A DNA stretch of 64,000 nt from Cellulomonas dongxiuzhuiae (lineage in GTDB: Bacteria > Actinomycetota > Actinomycetes > Actinomycetales > Cellulomonadaceae): positions 1,798,001-1,862,000 of the forward strand of contig NZ_CP076023.1 in assembly GCF_018623035.1 (NCBI RefSeq), written 5' to 3'. This document shows, piece by piece, positions 1 to 9,318 of this stretch; position 1 is the stretch's first letter, and each line of letters starts with the position of its first letter. Under the pieces are notes generated by a model. That model worked only from the letters and a program-made list of their open reading frames with translations, made no database searches and was not told the origin of the DNA. The translations under genes were made by a program, and so were the position numbers.

Positions 1-1265
<1,265 letters not shown>

Positions 1266-1341
1266 ACTTCATTCATTGCTACGCGTCCACTGTGCGGTTC
1301 CCGAGGAACCAACGGCTCATTCCCGTTGACATCTCGACAGA

Positions 1342-1459
1342 GTTACGGCGGTCATAGCGAAGGGGAAACGCCCGGTCCCATTCCGAACCCGGAAGCTAAG
1401 CCCTTCAGCGCCGATGGTACTGCACCCGCCAGGGTGTGGGAGAGTAGGACGCCGCCGGA
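1342..1459 (+). rRNA. rrf: 5S ribosomal RNA
   Basis: The roughly 118-nt segment begins gttacggcggtcatagcg and contains the conserved cccattccgaacccggaag core followed by the gtgggagagtaggac 3' domain. The two ends can pair (gttacggcgg with gccgccggac, imperfectly), as expected for helix I. It follows the 23S gene after a spacer of about 76 nt, the usual 16S-23S-5S order. Ends may be off by 1-3 nt. Confidence 0.97.
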
Positions 1460-1468
1460 CAATCATTC

Positions 1469-1509
1469 AACGAAAGGCCCACCCCTCACGGGGTGGGCCT
1501 TTCGTCGTT
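1469..1509 (+). terminator. rRNA operon terminator
   Basis: A perfect 15-bp inverted repeat (cgaaaggcccacccc at 1471-1485 and its complement at 1490-1504, loop tcac) follows the 5S gene by about 10 nt and ends in a T-rich tail. This is a strong intrinsic terminator. From here to the next gene (1510-1697) I see only a ribosome binding site, AGGAG at 1688-1692. Confidence 0.93.
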
Positions 1510-1697
1510 CCACCACCGGGGGGTCGGCCGGCCCCGGTTCCGCGCCCGCGGACCCGTTTCGGCGCCCGTGGACCGCCTTCTTGCGCGCCGTCGCGCGCGT
1601 GGTGTGTCGAGACGAACGCGTTCCGGGGGCCGCACTGGTGCGTCAGGTGCTCGCGGTGGTGGGACCATGGTGCTAGGCGATCGATCGAGGAGTACAG

Positions 1698-4544
1698 ATG
1701 AACAGCGACGTGCCCAGCAGCTCGGGCGACCAGGACCGGCCCCGCAGGAGCGGCCCGCCCCGTGCGGGTGCGACCGGCGGTGGGTCCCGTGGGCGCGCCG
1801 GGGGTGCACGCGCCCCGTACTCGGGCAGCGGCGGCGGTGCCCGAGGGGGCGCCCGCGACGCGGGTGGACGCACCGGAGGGTCCTCGGCGGGACGCGGGGG
1901 CTTCGGCTCCGGTCGCACCGCGGGGGGACCGCCCCGTGACGACCGTGGGACACGTCCGTACGGTGCGCAGGGTCGCGACGAGGGGGGCCCGCGCGGCGGG
2001 TGGTCCGAGCGTCCGCGCAGCGGAGGCGTGCGGCCCACCGCCGCCGGCGGAGCGGGTGTCCGCGGCCCGCGGCAGGATCGCCCCGCAGGTTCCTGGTCCG
2101 GGGAGAGTCGCTCCGGCGGTGCGCCCGACGCGCGGCGCGGCGACGACCGTCAGCGTGGAGCCTCGCAGCGCGACGGCGGCCGCCCTGCTGGTGGGTCCTC
2201 GTATCGCGACGGTGGCCGCCCCGCGGGTGGTGGCGGTCGTTCCTTCGGTGACGGTGGGCGTCCGTCGGGCGACGGGCGGTCCTCGTTCGGTGACCGTGGT
2301 CGTCCTGCCGGTGGTTCCTCCTACCGTGACGGCGGCCGCCCCACCGGCGGTGCGGGTCGCCCCGCGGGTGCTGGACGCTCGTTCGGTGACGGCGGGCGTC
2401 CTGCGGGCGGATCGTCCTACCGCGACGGCGGCCGCCCCACGGGTGGTGCCGGTCGGTCCTTCGGTGACGGTGGACGTCCGTCCGGTGAGGGGCGGTCCTC
2501 GTTCGGCGACCGTGGCCGTCCTGCCGGTGGTTCCTCCTATCGCGACGGTGGTCGTCCGGCCGGTGGTGGGTCCTCCTACCGTGACGGTGGTCGCCCGGCT
2601 GCCGGTGCAGGGCGTTCGTTCGGTGACGGTGGGCGTCCGTCCGGTGACGGGCGTCCGTCCTACGGCGACCGTGGTCGTCCGGCCGGCGGGTCCTCCTACC
2701 GCGACGGCGGCCGCCCCACCGGCGGTGCCGGTCGCCCCGCGGGCGCTGGGCGCTCGTTCGGTGACGGCGGGCGTCCTGCGGGCGGATCGTCCTACCGCGA
2801 CGATGGCCGCCCTACGGGTGCCGGGCGCTCGTTCGGTGATGGCGGGCGTCCGTCGGGTGACGGGCGTCCCTCCTACGGCGACCGTGGTCGTCCGGCCGGC
2901 GGGTCCTCCTACCGTGACGGTGGCCGTCCGGCTGCCGGTGCAGGGCGTTCGCTCGGTGATGGTGGGCGTCCGTCGGGTGACGGGCGTCCGTCCTACGGCG
3001 ACCGTGGTCGTCCGGCCGGCGGGTCCTCCTACCGCGACGGTGCCCGCCCCACGGGTGGTGCCGGTCGGTCCTTCGGTGACGGCGGGCGTCCGTCGGGTGA
3101 CGGGCGTCCGTCCTACGGCGACCGCGGCCGTCCGGCCGGCGGGTCCTCCTACCGTGACGGTGCCCGCCCCACGGGTGGTGCCGGTCGGTCCTTCGGTGAC
3201 GGCGGGCGTCCGTCGGGTGACGGGCGTCCGTCCTACGGCGACCGCGGCCGTCCGGCCGGTGATTCCTCCTACCGCGACGGTGCCCGCCCGGCCGCCGCGG
3301 GTGGGCGGTCGTTCGGTGGCGGGTCGTCGTCCCGTGAGGGTGGCCGTCCCGAGCGGGGAGCGCCGGACAGGTCCGAGCGGCGGGGTGCCCCGTCGCACCG
3401 CGACAGCGGTGGTGGCCGGGCATCCGGGCCGGGACGGTCCTCCGACGCCGGGTCGCGGTCCTCGTGGAGCGGTGGCGAGCGGTCGTCCGGTCCGGGGGCG
3501 CGCCCCGAGCGCGGTGGCGCGGAACGTCCGGCGCGCGAGAGCGCGGGCGGCACCTTCGGTGAGGACCGCGAGATGCGCGTCCCGGACCCGGCGGTGCCGG
3601 ACGACGTGACGTTCTCGCTGCTCGACCGCGACGTGCGTGGCCGTCTGCGCACCCTGAGCAAGGAGAACGCCGAGGGCGTCGGTCGTCACCTGGTGATGGT
3701 CGGCCGCCTGCTCGACGACGACGCCGAGGCGGCCTACGAGCACGCCCAGGCAGCGGTACGCCGGGCGGGACGGGTCGACGTGGTCCGTGAGGCTGCGGGT
3801 CTCGCGGCCTACCGCACGGGGCGCTACGCGGAGGCGCTGCGTGAGCTGCGCACCGTGCGACGGCTCAACGGTTCCTCCGAGCACCTCGCGATCATGGCCG
3901 ACGCCGAGCGGGGCCTCGGGAGGCCCGAACGGGCGATCACGCTGTCGCAGGAGCCGGAGGCCGCGACCCTCGACACCGAGACGCAGATCGAGCTCGCGAT
4001 CGTCGTGAGCGGAGCCCGCCTCGACCTGGGTCAGCCCGAGGCCGCTGTCGCCGTGCTCTCGAGCCCGACGGTGCGCGCCGCGAGCGGGCTCGTCGCGGCT
4101 CGTGTCGCACAGGCGCGTGCGGCGGCCCTCGAGGCCGCCGGACGCCAGGACGAGGCAGCAGCCGAGCTCGCCGCGTTCCCGCAGGACGTCCTCGACGAGG
4201 CGGCCGGGAACACAACCGAGCACGAGGAGGTCGTCGTGTACGACCTCACGGAGGACGAGGACGGCGAGGTGGCGACCGAGGTCCCCGTCGACGAGGCCGA
4301 CGAGGTTGACGTGGTCGACGAGGGCGACGTGGTCGACGTGGCTGACGTGGTCGACGAGGTTGATGTGGTCGACGAGGTGGACGTGGCCGACGTGGCGGAC
4401 GAGGTTGACGTGGCCGACGTGGTCGACGAGGTCGACGTGGCCGCTGTCGAGATAGACGCTGACGATGTCGTCGACGGGAGCACCGAGCCCGCGGGCGACG
4501 TCGTGGCATCCGACGCGTCCGCCACGCAGGAGGACGCCCGGTGA
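1698..4544 (+). CDS. RG-rich tandem-repeat protein with TPR-like domain and acidic tail
   Basis: 948 aa in three parts. Residues about 1-620 are low complexity, rich in Gly, Arg, Ser and Asp, and carry 11 copies of an SSYRD motif inside longer modules such as GRPAGGSSYRDGGRP and SFGDGGRPSGDGR. Residues about 626-835 form a helical, TPR-like domain starting MRVPDPAVPDDVTFSLLDRD, the part conserved in the actinobacterial TPR protein upstream of the HAD phosphatase (Rv1691 position in M. tuberculosis). Residues about 840-948 are a Val/Asp/Glu tail. The basic RG-rich part suggests nucleic-acid or phase-separation behaviour, but this is inference. AGGAG lies 5 nt before the ATG. The stop overlaps the next start (GTGA). 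Confidence 0.85.
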   Translation: MNSDVPSSSGDQDRPRRSGPPRAGATGGGSRGRAGGARAPYSGSGGGARGGARDAGGRTGGSSAGRGGFGSGRTAGGPPRDDRGTRPYGAQGRDEGGPRGGWSERPRSGGVRPTAAGGAGVRGPRQDRPAGSWSGESRSGGAPDARRGDDRQRGASQRDGGRPAGGSSYRDGGRPAGGGGRSFGDGGRPSGDGRSSFGDRGRPAGGSSYRDGGRPTGGAGRPAGAGRSFGDGGRPAGGSSYRDGGRPTGGAGRSFGDGGRPSGEGRSSFGDRGRPAGGSSYRDGGRPAGGGSSYRDGGRPAAGAGRSFGDGGRPSGDGRPSYGDRGRPAGGSSYRDGGRPTGGAGRPAGAGRSFGDGGRPAGGSSYRDDGRPTGAGRSFGDGGRPSGDGRPSYGDRGRPAGGSSYRDGGRPAAGAGRSLGDGGRPSGDGRPSYGDRGRPAGGSSYRDGARPTGGAGRSFGDGGRPSGDGRPSYGDRGRPAGGSSYRDGARPTGGAGRSFGDGGRPSGDGRPSYGDRGRPAGDSSYRDGARPAAAGGRSFGGGSSSREGGRPERGAPDRSERRGAPSHRDSGGGRASGPGRSSDAGSRSSWSGGERSSGPGARPERGGAERPARESAGGTFGEDREMRVPDPAVPDDVTFSLLDRDVRGRLRTLSKENAEGVGRHLVMVGRLLDDDAEAAYEHAQAAVRRAGRVDVVREAAGLAAYRTGRYAEALRELRTVRRLNGSSEHLAIMADAERGLGRPERAITLSQEPEAATLDTETQIELAIVVSGARLDLGQPEAAVAVLSSPTVRAASGLVAARVAQARAAALEAAGRQDEAAAELAAFPQDVLDEAAGNTTEHEEVVVYDLTEDEDGEVATEVPVDEADEVDVVDEGDVVDVADVVDEVDVVDEVDVADVADEVDVADVVDEVDVAAVEIDADDVVDGSTEPAGDVVASDASATQEDAR
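2881..3290 (+). repeat. 120-bp tandem repeats inside the RG-rich protein gene
   Basis: The sequence repeats with a period of exactly 120 bp: units starting at 2881, 3001, 3121 and 3241 are nearly identical, and the 3001 and 3121 units differ at only a few bases. Degenerate versions extend back to about 2170. Each unit encodes 40 residues, so copy-number change would keep the frame. This is a coding minisatellite, not a CRISPR array. Confidence 0.93.
4297..4464 (+). repeat. Short imperfect repeats encoding the V/D/E tail
   Basis: Imperfect repeats of units such as gacgaggttgacgtg and gtcgacgaggtcgacgtg encode alternating DVVDEVDV-like residues at the C-terminus of the TPR-like protein. The run is strongly acidic. 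It is also internally repetitive at the DNA level, so it could vary in length between strains. Confidence 0.85.
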
Positions 4545-5554
4545 GCTCACGGGGGCTGCTGGGCAGCGACGAACCCCTCGTGCGGCGCTACGACCTGGCG
4601 CTCGTGGACCTGGACGGTGTGGCCTACCGCGGGCACGACCCGATCGACGGCGCCGCCGAGGGGCTGGCCGGGGCTCGTGCCGCCGGCATGCGGCTGGTGT
4701 TCGTCACCAACAACGCGTCGCGGGAGCCGGAGGCGGTCGCCGAGCAGCTCAGCGGGCTCGACATCCCGACGCACGCCGGCGAGGTGATGACGGCGGCGCA
4801 GGCGGCGGCCGAGCTCCTGGCGACGCGCGTGCCCACCGGCGCGACCGTCCTCGTCGTGGGCGGCGCGGGCCTGCACACGGCGGTCGCGGCCAAGGGGTAC
4901 CGGATCGTGGCCTCGGCCGACGACGGCCCGGTCGCCGTCGTGCAGGGTTTCGCGCCCGAGGTGGGGTGGACGCAGCTCGCCGAGGCCGCCTACGCGGTCC
5001 GGGCCGGGGCATGGCACGTCGCCTCGAACCTCGACCTGAGCCTGCCGACCGCCCGCGGCTTCGCACCGGGCAACGGCGCGCTCGTGGGTGCCGTGCGGGC
5101 CGCCACAGGCGTCGAGCCGTCGAGTGCCGGAAAGCCGTCACCGACGATGTACCGGCTCGCCGTGGACCGGGCGGGGGCGACCCGGCCCCTCGTCGTCGGG
5201 GACCGCCTCGACACCGACCTCGCGGGTGCGCGCGCCGGCGACATCCCGGGGCTGCACGTCCTGACGGGCGTCAGCACCGCGCGCGACGCGGTCCTTGCCG
5301 TGCCCGGCGAGCGGCCGCACTACCTCGCGGGTGACCTCCGCGCCCTGCTCGTGCCCCACCCCGAGCCTGTCCGCGACGAGGAGTGGTGGTCGTGCCGCGG
5401 CGCGGCCGCACGCGTCGTCTCCGGTGCGCTCGAGCTGCGCGGCACGGCGCACGACCCGGTCGACCTCGTGCGGGCGGCGTGCGCGGCCGCGTGGGACGCG
5501 GTCGACCGCGGTGAGGTCGTCGACCCCTCGACGGTGCCCGAGCTCCCGCGCTGA
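4541..5554 (+). CDS. HAD-superfamily (class IIA) phosphatase, probable glycerol-3-phosphate phosphatase
   Basis: 337 aa. HAD motif I is LVDLDGVAYRG (D23, D25), motif II FVTNNAS, the motif III lysine lies in GKPSPTMY, and motif IV is VVGDRLDTDLAGA. The NagD-like class IIA cap lies between motifs II and III. The position, after the TPR gene and two genes before tlyA, matches M. tuberculosis Rv1692, characterised as a D,L-glycerol-3-phosphate phosphatase in phospholipid turnover; that substrate is inferred by synteny here. GTG 4541 overlaps the preceding TGA, so translation is probably coupled. The roughly 60-residue C-terminal extension after the HAD core has no function I can name. Confidence 0.88.
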   Translation: MSSRGLLGSDEPLVRRYDLALVDLDGVAYRGHDPIDGAAEGLAGARAAGMRLVFVTNNASREPEAVAEQLSGLDIPTHAGEVMTAAQAAAELLATRVPTGATVLVVGGAGLHTAVAAKGYRIVASADDGPVAVVQGFAPEVGWTQLAEAAYAVRAGAWHVASNLDLSLPTARGFAPGNGALVGAVRAATGVEPSSAGKPSPTMYRLAVDRAGATRPLVVGDRLDTDLAGARAGDIPGLHVLTGVSTARDAVLAVPGERPHYLAGDLRALLVPHPEPVRDEEWWSCRGAAARVVSGALELRGTAHDPVDLVRAACAAAWDAVDRGEVVDPSTVPELPR

Positions 5555-5617
5555 CGCCGGCCCGCCGGGGTGGCACCGCCCTGTGGGTGGCGGGCCACCC
5601 ACGCCGCCGCCGGCAGG

Positions 5618-5623
5618 TAGCGT
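5618..5623 (+). promoter_or_regulatory. Candidate -10 element for the 61-aa/tlyA/nadK/recN operon
   Basis: TAGCGT occurs in the gap after the HAD gene, in the tagcgtgg context seen before many genes here. Unlike most of those, it leaves a leader of about 50 nt before the GTG at 5680. No good -35 box is visible. Confidence 0.5.
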
Positions 5624-5679
5624 GGACGCGCGCCGGTCGGACGAGACCCACGACCCGCAGGTCGAAGGAAGGACGTGAC

Positions 5680-5865
5680 GTGAGCGAGCCCGAGCAGAGC
5701 ATCCGCGGGACCGGTGTCGAGACGCCGCTGACGGGTGACAACGCCGTGGACGAGGCGCTGCGCCGGCTCACGGACGTCGAGCTCCAGGACCTGCGCGCGC
5801 AGGTCGGCACGTTCGAGGACGTGCACGGCGCCCTGCAGGACCGGTTGGCGGACGCCGAGGGATGA
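5680..5865 (+). CDS. Conserved small protein upstream of tlyA (Rv1693-like)
   Basis: 61 aa, acidic: starts VSEPEQSIRGTGVETPLTGD and ends in a predicted helix ALRRLTDVELQDLRAQV. GTG 5680 is chosen because AAGGAAGG lies just upstream; the longer in-frame start at 5587 would add an unlikely Arg-rich N-terminus. It occupies the position of the small Rv1693 gene between the phosphatase and tlyA. No catalytic or metal-binding motif is visible, so its function is unknown. The stop overlaps the tlyA start (ATGA). Confidence 0.82.
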   Translation: MSEPEQSIRGTGVETPLTGDNAVDEALRRLTDVELQDLRAQVGTFEDVHGALQDRLADAEG

Positions 5866-6710
5866 CGGTCACGACGATGACGGCCCGGCTCGACTCCGAG
5901 CTCGTGCGGCGCGGGCTCGCGCGCTCGCGCGGCCACGCCGCCGACCTTCTCGCCGCCGGGCGGGTGAGCGTCGACGGGGCCGCGGTGCGCCGCCCGTCGA
6001 CCCAGGTCGACGACCGTCAGGACGTGCACGTCGCCGTCGCCCCCGACGACCCCGGGTACGCGTCACGTGCGGCGCACAAGCTCGCGGATGCGCTGGACGG
6101 GTACGGAGCCGACGGGCCGCAGGTCGCGGACCAGGTGTGCCTCGACGCCGGCGCCAGCACGGGCGGGTTCACCGACGTGCTCCTGCGGCGCGGGGCCTCG
6201 CGTGTCGTCGCGGTCGACGTGGGGCACGGACAGCTCGTCGGCCGGCTGCGCGACGACCCGCGCGTCGAGGTCCGTGAGCACGTCAACGTCCGCGACCTGC
6301 GCGCGGGCGACGTGGTGCCCGCACCCGGCCTCGTCGTCGCCGACCTGTCCTTCATCTCGCTGACGCTCGTGCTCGAGCCGCTGCTGGCCGTCGCGGCGCC
6401 CGGCGCGGATCTCGTGCTCCTCGTCAAGCCGCAGTTCGAGGTGGGACGGGAGCGTCTGGGCGCGGACGGCGTGGTGCGCGACCCCGACCTGTGGCACGCC
6501 GCGGTCACCGGGGTCTGCGACCGCGCCGCAGCTCTGGGGGCCGCGGTGCGCGACGTGCGGCCCAGCACGCTGCCCGGCGCCCACGGCAACGTCGAGTTCG
6601 TCCTGTGGGCACTGGCCCCGGACCACGCGCTGCCGGCGGCGACGGTCGACACCCCCGCCGTCGTCACGGCCGCCGTGCGGGCCGCGGCGGGCGACGGGTG
6701 GTCCAGGTGA
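5862..6710 (+). CDS. tlyA: TlyA family rRNA (cytidine-2'-O)-methyltransferase
   Basis: 282 aa. The N-terminal S4 RNA-binding domain (about 6-65, LVRRGLARSRGHAADLLAAGRVSV) is followed by an FtsJ-like SAM methyltransferase domain with the SAM motif LDAGASTGGFTDVLL, the acidic end of strand 2 VVAVDVGHGQL, DLSFISLT and the KPQFEVGRE segment typical of TlyA. Members 2'-O-methylate 16S and 23S rRNA cytidines and affect capreomycin susceptibility; the old hemolysin name is secondary. Length is typical. It is coupled to the 61-aa gene upstream and to nadK downstream by 4-bp overlaps. Confidence 0.95.
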   Translation: MTVTTMTARLDSELVRRGLARSRGHAADLLAAGRVSVDGAAVRRPSTQVDDRQDVHVAVAPDDPGYASRAAHKLADALDGYGADGPQVADQVCLDAGASTGGFTDVLLRRGASRVVAVDVGHGQLVGRLRDDPRVEVREHVNVRDLRAGDVVPAPGLVVADLSFISLTLVLEPLLAVAAPGADLVLLVKPQFEVGRERLGADGVVRDPDLWHAAVTGVCDRAAALGAAVRDVRPSTLPGAHGNVEFVLWALAPDHALPAATVDTPAVVTAAVRAAAGDGWSR

Positions 6711-7579
6711 CGCGCCGCGCGCTCGTCGTCCGGCACAGCGGCAGGCCGGAGGCGGTCGCCGCCACCGACGCCGTGCTGCGTGCGCTGAGCGCGGCGGGCG
6801 TCGAGACGGTCACGGCGTCGCAGGACACCAGACCGGACGAGCTGCCGCCGTTCGAGCTCGCCGTCGTGCTCGGCGGTGACGGCACGATCCTGCGGGCCGC
6901 CGAGCTCACCCGGGGGACCGACGTGCCCCTGCTGGGCGTGAACCTCGGGCACGTCGGCTTCCTCGCCGAGATCGAGCCCGCCGACGTGGCCACGGCCGTG
7001 CGCCGGCTGACGGACGGCGACTACGACGTCGAGGAGCGCTCGACCCTCGAGGTCCGGGTCATCGACGCCGCGGGCACGGTGCAGGACTGCTGGGCCCTCA
7101 ACGAGGCGGCGCTGGAGAAGACCGACCCGGCGCGCATGATCGAGGTGGTCATCGAGGTCGACGGCCGCCCGCTGTCGTCGTTCGGCTGCGACGGGCTCGT
7201 CGCCGCGTCGGCGACCGGGTCCACCGCCCACGCGTTCTCCGCCGGTGGCCCGGTGGTGTGGCCGGACGTCCGCGGGATGGTCCTCGTCCCGCTCGCGGCG
7301 CACACGCTCTTCGCGCGTCCGCTCGTCATGGGGCCCAGCAGCGTGCTCGCGGTCGAGATCCTCGAACGCTCACCCTCGACCGCGGTCGTCACGTGCGACG
7401 GGCGCCGCCAGCTGCCCGTCGCGCGCGGCACCCGGATCGAGGTGCGCGTCAGCGACGTGCCCGTGCGCTTCGCGCGGCTCAATCCCGCGCCCTTCACCAC
7501 CCGCCTGGTGCAGAAGTTCGACCTGCCGGTGGTGGGTTGGCGCGGTGCCCACCAGGACGACGAGGAGGGCGCGGGGTGA
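6707..7579 (+). CDS. nadK: NAD kinase
   Basis: 290 aa cytosolic enzyme phosphorylating NAD to NADP. The GGDGT motif lies in VVLGGDGTILRAAEL, followed by GVNLGHVGFLAE, the conserved NE (ALNEAALEK) and the TGSTAHAFSAGGP segment. GTG 6707 was preferred because it gives a 4-bp overlap with the tlyA stop; GTG 6698 would add three residues. The tlyA-nadK-recN order is common in Actinobacteria (Rv1694-Rv1696). The next gene overlaps by 4 bp. Confidence 0.95.
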   Translation: MTRRALVVRHSGRPEAVAATDAVLRALSAAGVETVTASQDTRPDELPPFELAVVLGGDGTILRAAELTRGTDVPLLGVNLGHVGFLAEIEPADVATAVRRLTDGDYDVEERSTLEVRVIDAAGTVQDCWALNEAALEKTDPARMIEVVIEVDGRPLSSFGCDGLVAASATGSTAHAFSAGGPVVWPDVRGMVLVPLAAHTLFARPLVMGPSSVLAVEILERSPSTAVVTCDGRRQLPVARGTRIEVRVSDVPVRFARLNPAPFTTRLVQKFDLPVVGWRGAHQDDEEGAG

Positions 7580-9312
7580 TCGACGAGATCCGGATCGAGG
7601 ACCTCGGGGTCATCGGACGTGCGCACGTGCGCCTGGGGACCGGTCTGACGGTGCTCACCGGTGAGACCGGTGCGGGCAAGACGATGGTGCTCACGGCGCT
7701 CGGCCTGCTCCTGGGCGGACGCGCCGACCCGGCCACCGTGCGCACCGGTGCGACCGGCGCCGCCGTCGAGGGCAGGGTGCTGCTGGCGCCCGGGTCCCCG
7801 GCGCTCGCGCGCGCCCGTGACGCGGGCGCGGAGGTCGACGACGACGGCACGCTGGTCGTGCTGCGGACCGTGGGTGCAGGCACGCCCGACTCGCCGGGAC
7901 GCTCGCGCGCCTACGTCGGTGGGCGCTCCGTTCCGCAGGGCCTCCTGGCGGAGATCGCCGAGGAGCTCGTCACGGTGCACGGTCAGGCCGACCAGATGCG
8001 CCTGCGCTCCGCGGTGCGGCAGCGGGCCGCGCTGGACGCCTTCGCCGGACCGGAGCACGCCGCCGTGATCGCCGAGCACGCCACGACGTGGGCGGAGCGG
8101 GCACGGGTGCAGGCCGAGCTGGACGACCGCGTCGCGCGCGGGCAGGAGCGGGCGCGCGAGGCCGAGCTGCTGCGCCTCGGGCTGGCCGAGGTCGAACGTG
8201 TCGCGCCGCAGCCGGGGGAGGACCTGGAGCTCGCCGCCGAGGCGGAGCGGCTGGGCAACGCCGAGGACCTGCGCGCCGCCGCCGCCGGTGCGCACGTCGC
8301 GCTCGTGGGGGACGAGGACGCTGCCGAGGTCGGCGCGGCGGCGGTCGTGCTCGTCGAGGAGGCGCGCCGCTCGCTCGAGCACGCCGGCCACCACGACCGC
8401 GCGCTCGCCGACCTGGCCGTCCGCGCCGCCGAGGCGGGCTACCTGCTGGCGGATCTGGCGACGGAGCTGTCGACCTACGTCCAGGACCTGCAGGCGGACC
8501 CCGCGCGGCTCGACGCGGTGCAGCGGCGCCGGGCCGAGCTCACGGGGCTCACGCGCAGCTACGGCGAGGACGTCGGTGCCGTGCTGGAGTGGGCGCGCGG
8601 CGCGTCCGACCGGCTCCTCGACCTCGACGGCGGGCAGGAGCGCGTGGCCGAGCTCACGGCCCAGCGCGACGCGCTCGACGCGCGCGTGCGCGAGCTCGCG
8701 GCGACGATCACCGCGACCCGCACGCGCGCGGCCACCCGGCTCGCCGACGCCGTCACCGAGGAGCTCGCCAGCCTCGCGATGGCCGCGGCCCGCCTCGAGG
8801 TCCGTGTCGGGCCCGCGGACGAGCCGGGCCCTCATGGCGCCGACCACGTCGAGATGCTGCTGGTCCCGCACGCGGGTGCGCCGGCCCGCCCCCTCGGCAA
8901 GGGGGCGTCCGGCGGCGAGCTGTCGCGCGTCATGCTCGCGCTCGAGGTCGCCCTGGCGACCGCCGAGGGGTCGGGCGCCGCGACGCCCGGCACCTTCGTG
9001 TTCGACGAGGTCGACGCGGGCGTCGGAGGCCGGGCCGCCACGCAGGTGGGCGAGCGGCTGGCGCGGCTCGCGCGCGGCACCCAGGTGCTCGTCGTCACGC
9101 ACCTGGCCCAGGTCGCCGCGTGCGCCGACCGTCACCTGGTCGTGACGAAGTCCGTCGCGGACGGCGTCGACGTCGTCACCGAGTCGGACGTGCGCGAGGT
9201 CACGGGGGACGACCGCGTGCGCGAGCTCGCCCGGATGCTGTCCGGCCAGGACGACTCGGCCACGGCACGGGCCCACGCAGCGGAGCTGCTGGCCCAGTCC
9301 GTGGGACGATGA
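7576..9312 (+). CDS. recN: DNA repair protein RecN
   Basis: 578 aa SMC-like ATPase of recombinational double-strand-break repair. The N-terminal half has Walker A GETGAGKT (about residues 31-38), a coiled-coil-prone central region rich in Ala/Glu/Arg, and a C-terminal ATPase lobe with the signature-like [11 protein letters not shown], Walker [14 protein letters not shown] and the H-loop [10 protein letters not shown]. Length is normal for RecN. GTG 7576 overlaps the nadK stop and starts [13 protein letters not shown], the expected N-terminus. A LexA box would be further upstream if present; none was recognised. Confidence 0.96.
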   Translation: MIDEIRIEDLGVIGRAHVRLGTGLTVLTGETGAGKTMVLTALGLLLGGRADPATVRTGATGAAVEGRVLLAPGSPALARARDAGAEVDDDGTLVVLRTVGAGTPDSPGRSRAYVGGRSVPQGLLAEIAEELVTVHGQADQMRLRSAVRQRAALDAFAGPEHAAVIAEHATTWAERARVQAELDDRVARGQERAREAELLRLGLAEVERVAPQPGEDLELAAEAERLGNAEDLRAAAAGAHVALVGDEDAAEVGAAAVVLVEEARRSLEHAGHHDRALADLAVRAAEAGYLLADLATELSTYVQDLQADPARLDAVQRRRAELTGLTRSYGEDVGAVLEWARGASDRLLDLDGGQERVAELTAQRDALDARVRELAATITATRTRAATRLADAVTEELASLAMAAARLEVRVGPADEPGPHGADHVEMLLVPHAGAPARPLGKGASGGELSRVMLALEVALATAEGSGAATPGTFVFDEVDAGVGGRAATQVGERLARLARGTQVLVVTHLAQVAACADRHLVVTKSVADGVDVVTESDVREVTGDDRVRELARMLSGQDDSATARAHAAELLAQSVGR

Positions 9313-9318
9313 GCCCCG

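Noticed and set aside
2881..3290. Regular repeats that could be taken for a CRISPR array
   Set aside because: The units are contiguous, 120 bp, in frame and coding, with no unique spacers and no cas genes nearby.
1467..4550. 1027-aa minus-strand ORF opposite the RG-rich protein gene
   Set aside because: It is the antisense shadow of the repeat gene: high GC plus a repeat length divisible by three keeps frames open. No ribosome binding site or recognisable fold; the sense frame has a TPR-like domain.
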